NCBI GenBank assembly: GCA_021782295.1
Contig: JAJXVC010000032.1
Span: forward strand, 1 to 12,378
Length of the DNA: 12,378 bases
Direction of reading: 5' to 3'
Origin: a bacterium
Lineage (GTDB): Bacteria; Eremiobacterota; Eremiobacteria; Baltobacterales; Baltobacteraceae
Under the pieces are notes generated by a model. That model worked only from the letters and a program-made list of their open reading frames with translations, had not been told where the DNA came from and ran no database searches. Position numbers and translations under genes: made by a program. Below, one piece after another: positions 1 through 6,909 of the stretch; the stretch's first letter is position 1; every line of letters begins with the position of its first letter.

Positions 1-136
1 TAATGAATTTCGACCGCACTCAATGTTGGCGAACAAAACGCCAAACGAGTATGCGCGGTCGGTAGAATCGAACCCAACGGGCCGATTTTCCACAGTTCCG
101 CCTGGTCCATGAATCGGGTCAGGGTCAATGGGGACA
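1..136 (+). mobile_element. Right-hand end of an IS3-family insertion sequence (partial)
   Basis: Only the 3' end of the element lies in the window. It consists of the last codons of an IS3-type transposase (2-112) followed by about 24 bases that look like the right terminus and end in GGGGACA (130-136). IS3-family elements usually start with TG and end with CA, and this end fits that rule. The left end, the target duplication and the upstream orfA/orfB frameshift region are outside the window, so intactness cannot be judged. The exact right boundary is inferred; 138 is an alternative. Confidence 0.6.
2..112 (+). CDS. IS3-family transposase, C-terminal fragment (5' end outside window)
   Basis: Reading from base 2 gives 36 codons and a TGA stop at 110-112. 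The peptide begins NEFRPHSMLANKTPNEYA. This matches the well-known C-terminal signature of IS3-family OrfB transposases (N..RPHS.LG..TP.E.A), which lies just after the last glutamate of the DDE catalytic triad in the rve integrase fold. The catalytic residues themselves are to the left of the window. The tail after the signature is about 18 residues, which is normal for the family. The protein would cut and join the ends of its own element. The fragment reads through to the window edge, so the truncation is probably just the window boundary rather than decay. Subgroup (IS2, IS3, IS150 and so on) cannot be assigned from so little. Confidence 0.75.
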   Translation, partial: NEFRPHSMLANKTPNEYARSVESNPTGRFSTVPPGP

Positions 137-138
137 CA
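113..138. repeat. Putative right terminal inverted repeat of the IS3-like element
   Basis: Immediately after the transposase stop the sequence contains the hexamer GGGTCA twice in tandem (116-127), followed by ATGGGGACACA. Read from the outside inward on the minus strand it begins TGTGTCCCC or TGTCCCC, which fits a TG-starting IS3-family terminus. The matching left end is not in the window, so the inverted repeat is not proven. Confidence 0.4.
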
Positions 139-338
139 TTTTCTTGGTCTGGTGCGTCGGAGGGCACCTTGCCGCCACCATTCAGTCGGCAATAATCAGC
201 ATGGGTACTTTTGCTCGGCAGTCAGTCGTCCTTTTCCCCGCTGCCACAAATCGTAATTGCTCATCGCGTTCCGTTCTTTTGCGAAAAAAGATCTTGGCTT
301 GCTCTGGGATATCGGGGAGTAGCAAGCTCCGTCGTTTC
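137..338. other. Intergenic stretch between the IS end and the nuclease gene; no convincing gene
   Basis: About 200 bases of visibly lower GC than the rest of the window. Both strands carry only short open frames. A 22-codon minus-strand frame starting at 264 (begins MSNYDLWQRGKG) has no clear ribosome site and no family I recognise. The only structure I can support is a possible terminator hairpin near 297-327, listed separately. The stretch may be a degraded remnant next to the insertion site. Confidence 0.5.
284..327 (-). terminator. Possible rho-independent terminator of the minus-strand nuclease gene
   Basis: On the minus strand, 12 bases after the TAG stop of the nuclease gene, GCTTGCT (327-321) can pair with AGCAAGC (303-297) around a 17-base loop. 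A run of six T (289-284) follows after a 7-base gap. The position is right, but the long loop and the delayed T-run make it a weak example. Confidence 0.35.
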
Positions 339-1298
339 CTAAAACAACGAGAGTTGCGTGTGTTCGTCGAGATACTCGGCATCGATGCCGAGCCGTCGCA
401 ACCGGTGCGTAAAATCTTCGCGACCGTGAACGAGCAAAACTTTGCGTGGTCCTACAAGTTCGATCGTTTTCAGTAATGACGGGTAGTCGGCGTGGTCGGA
501 GAGCGCGAACGTCCGGTCGACTCCGTAGCGATAGCGCGCGCTGCGATCGATCGCCCAGCCGGTGAGCATAGCGGTGCGCGTGCGGCCTTCGTGCGGTTCC
601 GCACTCGATCGCCCCGGCGGACGAATCTCGGCAAAGCCTTCGCTTGCATCGCCGTGCGCCTCGTCGGGCAACGCAACGCCGCACGCGCGATAGACCTCGG
701 CGATCTTCGCGACCGCTGAGTGTACGCGGATCGGGATTCCCTCCGCACCGAGAATCGCCATCGCTTCCTGTGCCTTCCCGAGCGAGTAGGCGTAAAAGAT
801 CGGCGTTGCTCCGTCCTCCAGTGCCTCTCGCGCGAAATCGACGATCTCCGCTTCGACTTGTTCGCGCGGAGGAAAAATGTATTGCGGCGAGCCGAACGTG
901 CATTCCATCACCAGAACGTCGGCGGGTTTGATCTCGGTCGGTTCGGCGGTTCGCGAGGCCGAGAGCTTGAAATCGCCGGAGTAAACGTGCCGCCCCGAAG
1001 AACCTTCGACGAGCAGTTGTGCGCTTCCGAGGACGTGGCCGGCGGCGAAGAGCGTAAGGCGATGTTCGCCGATCTCCCACGGTTCGTTGAAACGATGGGT
1101 TTCAAAAATGGTGCGCTTGCGCGAGCGGAAGCGCACCGCGCAGAGCGCCGCCGTCTCGGGGGTACAGATGACGACGTCGTGCTCGCGGGCATGGTCGGAA
1201 TGAGCGTGGGAGACATAGCTGCGCTCGCGGCGCCGCGATGCATCGACCCAGAGATCGAGTGCCGGAAGGTAGAGACTTGCGTCGCGCTTGGCGAACAT
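339..1298 (-). CDS. MBL-fold/beta-CASP nuclease, DNA ligase-associated exonuclease-like
   Basis: The 319-residue protein carries the metallo-beta-lactamase signature HAHSDH (residues 31-36). Further likely metal ligands are His88 ([10 protein letters not shown]) and Asp109 (YSGDF). The beta-CASP additions are visible too: Glu132 in MECTFG, His269 in LSDHAD and His291 in VHG. This is the layout of COG1236/YSH1-type nucleases, and the GWA...YR..VD..F.LSDHAD block resembles bacterial putative exonucleases linked to ATP-dependent DNA ligase. No ligase or helicase gene lies beside it here. The last five residues, QLSLF, match the sliding-clamp-binding consensus exactly, which supports a role in DNA replication or repair. 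I chose ATG 1298 because the fold starts right after it; an upstream in-frame ATG at 1406 would run through the cysK start region. No good ribosome site is seen. An RNA-processing role remains possible. Transcription diverges from cysK. Confidence 0.85.
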   Translation of the reverse strand: MFAKRDASLYLPALDLWVDASRRRERSYVSHAHSDHAREHDVVICTPETAALCAVRFRSRKRTIFETHRFNEPWEIGEHRLTLFAAGHVLGSAQLLVEGSSGRHVYSGDFKLSASRTAEPTEIKPADVLVMECTFGSPQYIFPPREQVEAEIVDFAREALEDGATPIFYAYSLGKAQEAMAILGAEGIPIRVHSAVAKIAEVYRACGVALPDEAHGDASEGFAEIRPPGRSSAEPHEGRTRTAMLTGWAIDRSARYRYGVDRTFALSDHADYPSLLKTIELVGPRKVLLVHGREDFTHRLRRLGIDAEYLDEHTQLSLF

Positions 1299-1357
1299 AC
1301 GTAGAGAAGGCGCTTCGGTGCAACGCTCGTTCGTTCTTGCGCGTTGAAGGTGGAACA
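1299..1357. promoter_or_regulatory. Divergent intergenic region between the nuclease gene and cysK
   Basis: Fifty-nine bases separate two divergently transcribed genes, so promoters for both should lie here or reach slightly into the coding starts. I see no convincing -35/-10 pair and no recognisable operator or riboswitch. A purine-rich GAAGGTGG (1346-1353), ending four bases before the cysK ATG, is a good ribosome-binding site. Confidence 0.45.
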
Positions 1358-2332
1358 ATGGCTCGTATCTATGACTCGATTGTCGATACATTCGGCAACA
1401 CGCCACTCGTGCGGATCCCGCGGTTGAACGCCGCTCTGCCCGGAGAGGTTCTGGTAAAAGTCGAATCCTTTAATCCTGCGGGTTCAGTGAAGGATCGTAT
1501 CGGCGTTGCGATGATCGAAGCGGCGGAGGCCGACGGTCGCCTGCGCCCCGGAATGGCAATCGTCGAGCCGACGAGCGGGAATACCGGCATCGCGCTCGCT
1601 TTTGTCGCAGCCGCAAAAGGCTATCCGATTCTCCTCGTTATGCCCGAGACGATGACGATCGAACGTCGCAATCTGCTCAAAGCCTACGGCGCGCAACTCG
1701 TGCTGACGCCGGGGAGCGAAGGCATCAAAGGCTCGATCGCACGCGCGGCGGCGATTCGCGATAGTGCGCCGGAGCGCTACTTCATGCCGCAGCAATTTGA
1801 GAATCCGGCGAACCCGGAGATCCATTACCGAACGACCGCTGAAGAGATTTGGCGCGATACCGATGGGAGCGTCGATCTCTTCGTTGCCGCCGTCGGAACC
1901 GGCGGAACGCTCACCGGTGTCGGACGCCTCTTGAAGGAGCGGCGGCCGGGCGTGCGCGTCGTCGCGGTCGAGCCCGATGCCTCTCCGGTGCTCTCCGGCG
2001 GCGAACCCGGTTCGCATAAAATTCAAGGAACCGGTACGGGTTTTATCCCACCGATTCTCGACACCGCTATCTACGACGAGATCGTTCGTGTCACCGACGG
2101 TGAAGCGATCGCAATGGCGCGCCGCGCGGCGCGCGAAGAAGGGCTGCTCGTCGGTATTTCGGCGGGAGCGAATATCCACGCTGCGCTCGAAATTGCGGCG
2201 CGTCCGGAGATGCGCGGAAAGCGCATCGTTACCATCGGTTGCGACACCGGCGAGCGATACCTCAGCAATCCGGTCTACTCCGAACTCGCAGCGGTCGTTG
2301 TCGACGAACGCGTCGCGGCGGAGTCTCCGTAA
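1358..2332 (+). CDS. cysK: Cysteine synthase A (O-acetylserine sulfhydrylase)
   Basis: The 324-residue enzyme makes L-cysteine from O-acetylserine and sulfide, using pyridoxal phosphate in the cytoplasm. The cofactor lysine is Lys45 in [11 protein letters not shown]. The substrate-binding loop is PTSGNTG (71-77), the phosphate-binding loop is GTGGT (180-184), and Ser268 in ISAG contacts the cofactor pyridine nitrogen in this family. The segment [13 protein letters not shown] through [12 protein letters not shown] (203-231) is typical of CysK rather than cystathionine beta-synthase; no regulatory CBS domains are present, and the length is normal. The ATG at 1358 is preceded by GGTGG and starts the conserved [17 protein letters not shown]-terminus. 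An in-frame ATG at 1238 would read through the divergent promoter region and was rejected. The TAA stop is followed directly by the TTG start of the asparaginase gene. CysM or a thiosulfate-using variant is possible but less likely. Confidence 0.95.
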   Translation: MARIYDSIVDTFGNTPLVRIPRLNAALPGEVLVKVESFNPAGSVKDRIGVAMIEAAEADGRLRPGMAIVEPTSGNTGIALAFVAAAKGYPILLVMPETMTIERRNLLKAYGAQLVLTPGSEGIKGSIARAAAIRDSAPERYFMPQQFENPANPEIHYRTTAEEIWRDTDGSVDLFVAAVGTGGTLTGVGRLLKERRPGVRVVAVEPDASPVLSGGEPGSHKIQGTGTGFIPPILDTAIYDEIVRVTDGEAIAMARRAAREEGLLVGISAGANIHAALEIAARPEMRGKRIVTIGCDTGERYLSNPVYSELAAVVVDERVAAESP

Positions 2333-3370
2333 TTGAGCGCAGAAGAACTCGGCGGCGTTGCCGCTATCGAAGTCCGCCGCGGCGCATCGGTCGAGTCGTG
2401 GCATCGCATCGCGGCGTGCGCGCGCGATGCATCGGGGCGAACGCTTTTGGCGATGGGAGAGATCGATCGCCCGGTCTATCTCCGTTCCGCTGCGAAGCCG
2501 TTCATTGCCGCTACGGCGGTCGCGGCCGGCGTTCGCGAAGCATTCGGGTTGACGATGGAAGAGATCGCCGTGATGTCGGCCTCGCACAGCGGCGAACCAT
2601 TCCATGTCGCTGCGGTTCGTTCGATCCTGAAAAAAATCGATCTCGATGAGTCGGCGTTGCAATGTGGAACGCATCTTCCGCTCGACGAACGCAGCGCGCA
2701 CGAATTGATTCGCGCAGGTCTCGCGCCGAGTTCGGTTCACGATAACTGCTCCGGAAAGCATGCGGGAATTCTCGCGTTGACGCGGCTGCTCGGTGCCGAT
2801 GTCGCCGACTATCGTGAGGCCGGACACCCCGCGCAGCGGGCGATTCTCGATCTTTGCGCGCGGGCGTGCGATGACGATGCCGAACATTGGCCGATCGCCC
2901 TCGACGGGTGCGGCATTCCGGTCTTTGCGACGCCGCTGCGAAACGCAGCGCTCGCCTTCGCTCGATTCGCTACGTTGACGGGGCTTCCCGATCGCGAGTT
3001 GCAGGCGCTGCTGGTTGTCCGCGATGCGATGCTCTCGCACCCGGAATACGTCGCCGGCTCGGGGCAGTTCGATACGCGATTGATGGGCGCTGCGGGCGGC
3101 GCGCTCGCGTCGAAGGTCGGCGCGGAGGGTGTCTCGGGGGTCGCCTCGATGACTGCGGGATTGGGCTTCGCCCTCAAGGTCGTCGACGGCGCCTCGCGCG
3201 CGCGGCCGCCGGCGGTTCTTGCGGGATTGCGGGTGCTCGGTGCGCTGCCGCAGAGCGCTGAGGCAGAACTCACAGATCTCTCGGAGCCGATCGTTTATAC
3301 TCGTAAGGGAGCGCGGGCCGGTGAGATACGCGCGCGCGAACAAGATTTTACGGAGGCACGTACGGGCTGA
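2333..3370 (+). CDS. Asparaginase II-family (zinc-type, Rhizobium etli ReAV-like) L-asparaginase
   Basis: The 345-residue protein belongs to the asparaginase II family (Pfam Asparaginase_II), unrelated to the E. coli AnsA/AnsB fold. It is expected to hydrolyse L-asparagine to aspartate and ammonia. The beta-lactamase-like Ser-x-x-Lys pair is in RSAAKPF (Ser52, Lys55), and a second conserved serine is in SASHSGE (Ser84). DNCSGKH (Cys139, Lys142) and DGCGIP (Cys193) match in motif and spacing the zinc-site residues known from R. etli ReAV. Lys261 sits in the conserved KVGAEG block. The start is TTG at 2333, directly after the cysK TAA; GGAG at 2320-2323 lies nine bases upstream. No signal peptide is visible, so it should be cytoplasmic. 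Its place between cysK and metH implies co-transcription, perhaps feeding aspartate into the aspartate-to-homoserine route to methionine, which is inference. Confidence 0.88.
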   Translation: MSAEELGGVAAIEVRRGASVESWHRIAACARDASGRTLLAMGEIDRPVYLRSAAKPFIAATAVAAGVREAFGLTMEEIAVMSASHSGEPFHVAAVRSILKKIDLDESALQCGTHLPLDERSAHELIRAGLAPSSVHDNCSGKHAGILALTRLLGADVADYREAGHPAQRAILDLCARACDDDAEHWPIALDGCGIPVFATPLRNAALAFARFATLTGLPDRELQALLVVRDAMLSHPEYVAGSGQFDTRLMGAAGGALASKVGAEGVSGVASMTAGLGFALKVVDGASRARPPAVLAGLRVLGALPQSAEAELTDLSEPIVYTRKGARAGEIRAREQDFTEARTG

Positions 3371-3371
3371 A

Positions 3372-6300
3372 TTGACGAGTTATCTCGAGGCTCTCCAGGA
3401 GCGGGTATTGCTGTTCGACGGCGCCATGGGCACGCAGCTCATGGCGTTGGAGTTAACGGCGGCGGATTTCGGGGGCGAACGCCAACTGGGTTGCAACGAG
3501 GCCTTAGTGCTCTCGCGTCCGGAGCTCATTCGCTCGATTCACGAGCGCTATTTTGAGGCGGGCGCCGATGTCGTCGAAACCGATACTTTTACCGCATCGC
3601 GGCTCAAACTCGACGAGTTCGGCATCGGCGAGCATACCGTTGCGGTCAATCACGATGCAGCGCAACTCGCGCGCAAAGCAGCCGATGCCTATAGCACGCC
3701 GGGGCGTCGGCGATTCGTTGCCGGCTCGATGGGGCCGACGGGAATGCTCGTTTCATCGAGCGATCCTTCGCTTTCGAAAATCACCTTTGCCGAGCTCGCG
3801 GAGATCTATGGAGAGCAGGCACGCGCCCTCGTAGAAGGCGGCGTCGATCTCCTGCTGCTCGAGACGATGCAGGATCTCTTAGAGCTCAAAGCGGCGATCG
3901 TCGGCATCGGTCGTGTCTTTCGCGATGGAGTGCGCCGCGTTCCCATTCAAGCGCAACCGACGTTGATTACCGAAGGACGGATGTTGCTCGGTACCGATAT
4001 CGCGGCGGTCTGCGCGGTTCTCGATGCGTTGCCGATCGACGTCATTGGGCTCAACTGTTCGACCGGGCCGACGCAGATGCGCGACTCGGTTCGTTACCTC
4101 GGCGAAAATTCACGTTGCTACGTCAGCGTTATTCCGAACGCCGGATTGCCGCTCATGGGGCCCAAGGGTGAGACGATCTACCCGGAGACGCCGCGGGAAC
4201 TTACGGCGGAGTTGATGGAGTTCGTGCGCGAGTTCGGCGTCCGGGCGATCGGCGGGTGCTGCGGAACGACGCCCGAGCACATCATGTTGCTGCGCGCGGC
4301 GCTCGATGCAAGTGTTGAAGCGCGCTCGCCGCATCGCGCTGCCACCGCACGCGCCGAGTTCGTCGCAAGCGCGATGACGGCGGTCTCGTTAGAACAGGAA
4401 CCCCGCCCGCTCATCGTCGGCGAACGCATCAATAGCCAGGGCTCGCGCCGAGTCAAGCGGTTATTGCTCGAAGATGATTACGAAGCGATCGGACAACTCG
4501 CTCGCGATCAGATCGAGGGCGGTGCGCACGTTCTCGATGTCTGCACTGCGCTCACCGAACGCACCGACGAACCCGAACAGATGCGCGCGGTCGTCCGGCG
4601 GCTCGCACAATCGGTCGAAGCGCCCTTGATGATCGATTCCACCGAAGCCGCGGTCGTGCGCAGCGCGTTGGAAAACTATCCGGGGCGTGCGGTCGTGAAT
4701 TCCGTCCATCTCGAGAGCGGTCGCGCGAAGATTGACGCGATCTTGCCGATGGCGATCGAACACGGTGCCGCCGTCGTCGCGCTGACCATCGATGAAGTGG
4801 GCATGGCGAAAACGGCGCAGCGAAAGGCCGAAGTCGCAAAACGCATCTACGATATCGTCGTCGGCGAGTACGGGCTGCCGCCGCGGGCGCTCATTTTCGA
4901 CGATCTTACGTTTACGCTCGCAACCGGCGATGCCGAATACATCGATTCCGCGCGCGAAACAATCGAAGGCATTCGAGCGATCAAGGCGGCGCTCCCGGGC
5001 GTTCTCACGTCGCTGGGTGTCAGTAATGTCTCGTTTGGACTCAAGCCCGCCGCTCGCGCCGCACTGAACTCCGTCTTTCTCCATCACTGTGTTGAAGCGG
5101 GGCTCGACCTCGCGCTCGTTCACCCTAAAGAAATTACGCCGTATGCCGAGCTCGACGCAGAGGCGCGCGAGGCATGCGACGACTTGGTCTTCAATCGTCG
5201 CCCCGATGCGTTGGCGCGCTTCATCGAACGCTACGAAAACGTCGTCGTGCAAAACGAGGACGAACGAGCGGCTGATGACGAGCAGACTCCCGCCGAGACG
5301 CGCATTCATCAGGCGATTCTGCGCCGTAAAAAAGAGGGCATTGAAGCGATGCTCGACGAGGTATTGCAGCGCCATACCCCCGTCGAGGTACTCAACGAAG
5401 TGTTGTTGCCGGCGATGAAGGATGTCGGCGATCGATTCGGGGCGGGAGAATTGATTCTCCCGTTCGTGCTGCAGTCCGCAGAAGTGATGAAACGCGCCGT
5501 CGCGCACGTCGAGCAATTTCTCGAACGCCGCGAAGGCAGCACGAAAGGAACGGTCGTATTGGCGACGGTCTTCGGCGACGTTCACGATATCGGGAAGAAC
5601 CTCGTCCATACGATCCTTTCCAACAACGGTTATACGGTCCACGATCTCGGCAAACAGGTACCGATGAACGTCATTCTCGAGAAGGCAACGGAGGTGAATG
5701 CCGATGCGATCGGTCTCTCCGCGTTGTTGGTCTCGACCAGCAAACAGATGCCGGTCTGCGTGCAAGAGCAGGACGCGCGTGCGTTAAACTTCCCCGTCAT
5801 TGTCGGCGGCGCTGCGATCAATCGCGATTTCGGCAGGCGAATCGCGCTCCTCGATGACGGACAGCGCCCCTTCGAACCCGGAGTTTTTTACGCGAAGGAT
5901 GCCTTCGAAGGGCTCGACATCATGGACGTATTGACCGGCGACGGAGAGCGGCGCCGGGTATTCGTCGAGCGCATGAAGGCCGAGGCGATCGGCGCGCAAG
6001 CGAAGCTCCGAGAGGCGGCGAGCCCATCGGGAGAGCTCCGCATCTCCGCTGTAAAGAGCGTCATCGTCGAACCGCCGAAGCCGCCGTTTTGGGGCGCCCG
6101 AACGCTCGCCGAGATCGAGGCGCGCGAGCTCTGGGATTGCTTCGATCTCAAATCGCTCTACCGACTCTCTTGGGGCGCCGGCAATCAGAAAGGCGAAGCC
6201 TTTGAAACGACGGTACGCGAGGAGTTCGAACCACGTCTCGCCCGCTACCGCGCCGCGGCCGAACGCGGCGAAATCATCCACCCGCGCGTTGCGTACGGCT

Positions 6301-6845
6301 ATTTCCCGGTTGCCGCAATCGGGAACGACGTACTCTTCTACGATCCGGAGGATCCGACGCGCGAGGTGGCGCGTATGGCGTTTGCTCGGCAGCGCGGCGG
6401 AGAGCATCTCTCGCTCGCCGACTACCTTCGCGCGCCGATCGACGGAGCGGCCTCGGATCTCGTTGCGCTCCAAGTCGTCACCGTCGGCGCAGAGGTTGCA
6501 GAGCAAATCGAGGCGTTGCAAGCGCGCGGCGAATTCAGCGAGTCGTACTTCCTCCACGGTTTCTCGGTCCAATCTGCCGAGGCGTTGGCGGAATGGAGCC
6601 ATCGACGCATTCGCCGCGAACTCGGTTTGGAGCCCGAGCGCGGGAAGCGGTACTCGTGGGGTTATGGAGCGTGCCCCGATCTCGCGCAGCATGAGATCGC
6701 GTTCGGCTTGCTCGACGCCGCGCGCAGGATCGGCGTACGCTTGACCGAGAGCTTCCAAATCGTTCCCGAACAGTCGACTGCCGCACTGGTGATCCACCAC
6801 CCGAACGCGAGTTATTTCAACGCCGCAGCAACGATCGAGCGCTGA
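3372..6845 (+). CDS. metH: Cobalamin-dependent methionine synthase
   Basis: The protein (1157 residues from TTG 3372) transfers a methyl group from 5-methyltetrahydrofolate through cobalamin to homocysteine. Four modules are visible in order. The homocysteine/zinc domain (about 1-320) has Cys229 in GLNCSTG and Cys296-Cys297 in GGCCG. The pterin-binding domain runs from about 347 (PLIVGERINSQGSRR) to 610. The B12 cap and B12-binding domain (about 640-830) carry the DxHxxG motif with lower-ligand His738 and a later VGG. The AdoMet-dependent reactivation domain (about 905-1157) has GYFP and Arg1093 in the RxxxGYxAC motif. All key residues are present; E. coli MetH is 1227 residues, so this is full length. 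The start is uncertain. TTG 3372 lies one base after the upstream TGA, with GGAGG 15 bases before it. GTG 3321, with GGAG nine bases before it, would add 17 residues and overlap the asparaginase gene. Confidence 0.95.
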   Translation: MTSYLEALQERVLLFDGAMGTQLMALELTAADFGGERQLGCNEALVLSRPELIRSIHERYFEAGADVVETDTFTASRLKLDEFGIGEHTVAVNHDAAQLARKAADAYSTPGRRRFVAGSMGPTGMLVSSSDPSLSKITFAELAEIYGEQARALVEGGVDLLLLETMQDLLELKAAIVGIGRVFRDGVRRVPIQAQPTLITEGRMLLGTDIAAVCAVLDALPIDVIGLNCSTGPTQMRDSVRYLGENSRCYVSVIPNAGLPLMGPKGETIYPETPRELTAELMEFVREFGVRAIGGCCGTTPEHIMLLRAALDASVEARSPHRAATARAEFVASAMTAVSLEQEPRPLIVGERINSQGSRRVKRLLLEDDYEAIGQLARDQIEGGAHVLDVCTALTERTDEPEQMRAVVRRLAQSVEAPLMIDSTEAAVVRSALENYPGRAVVNSVHLESGRAKIDAILPMAIEHGAAVVALTIDEVGMAKTAQRKAEVAKRIYDIVVGEYGLPPRALIFDDLTFTLATGDAEYIDSARETIEGIRAIKAALPGVLTSLGVSNVSFGLKPAARAALNSVFLHHCVEAGLDLALVHPKEITPYAELDAEAREACDDLVFNRRPDALARFIERYENVVVQNEDERAADDEQTPAETRIHQAILRRKKEGIEAMLDEVLQRHTPVEVLNEVLLPAMKDVGDRFGAGELILPFVLQSAEVMKRAVAHVEQFLERREGSTKGTVVLATVFGDVHDIGKNLVHTILSNNGYTVHDLGKQVPMNVILEKATEVNADAIGLSALLVSTSKQMPVCVQEQDARALNFPVIVGGAAINRDFGRRIALLDDGQRPFEPGVFYAKDAFEGLDIMDVLTGDGERRRVFVERMKAEAIGAQAKLREAASPSGELRISAVKSVIVEPPKPPFWGARTLAEIEARELWDCFDLKSLYRLSWGAGNQKGEAFETTVREEFEPRLARYRAAAERGEIIHPRVAYGYFPVAAIGNDVLFYDPEDPTREVARMAFARQRGGEHLSLADYLRAPIDGAASDLVALQVVTVGAEVAEQIEALQARGEFSESYFLHGFSVQSAEALAEWSHRRIRRELGLEPERGKRYSWGYGACPDLAQHEIAFGLLDAARRIGVRLTESFQIVPEQSTAALVIHHPNASYFNAAATIER

Positions 6846-6852
6846 TACCCCC

Positions 6853-6867
6853 AAAGGGATTCCCTTT
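6853..6867. other. Short inverted repeat in the metH/polysaccharide-operon gap
   Basis: AAAGGG (6853-6858) and CCCTTT (6862-6867) form a near-perfect palindrome around ATT, eight bases after the metH stop. No T-run follows, so it is a poor intrinsic terminator. It could be a protein-binding site or a transcript-stabilising hairpin. The 64-base gap must hold any promoter for the downstream operon, but no clear -35/-10 pair is visible. Confidence 0.35.
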
Positions 6868-6909
6868 ACGCCTACCTAATCGGCGAAAAAACTGCTGACG
6901 GGAGAACTT

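Noticed and set aside
26..44. Inverted repeat TTGGCG/CGCCAA with a 7-base loop
   Set aside because: It lies inside the transposase coding tail, has no T-run on either side, and is easily explained by chance.
196..264. A 22-codon minus-strand frame (begins MSNYDLWQRGKG) after the nuclease gene
   Set aside because: Too short, no convincing ribosome site, and no recognisable family; left as part of the non-coding stretch.
1238..1357. 40-residue N-terminal extension of cysK from an upstream ATG
   Set aside because: It would overlap the divergent nuclease gene start, is Arg-rich, and the conserved CysK N-terminus begins at ATG 1358 behind a good ribosome site.
1484..3343. Long open minus-strand frame of 619 codons opposite cysK and the asparaginase gene
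   Set aside because: Arg-rich, low-complexity translation with no family motif; it mirrors two well-supported plus-strand genes and is a high-GC shadow frame.
4461..5765. Open minus-strand frame of 434 codons opposite metH
   Set aside because: It lies entirely within the conserved pterin and B12 domains of metH on the other strand and shows no domain signature of its own.
5784..6854. Open minus-strand frame of 356 codons opposite the metH reactivation domain
   Set aside because: Shadow of metH; no motif, and the codon pattern follows the plus-strand gene.
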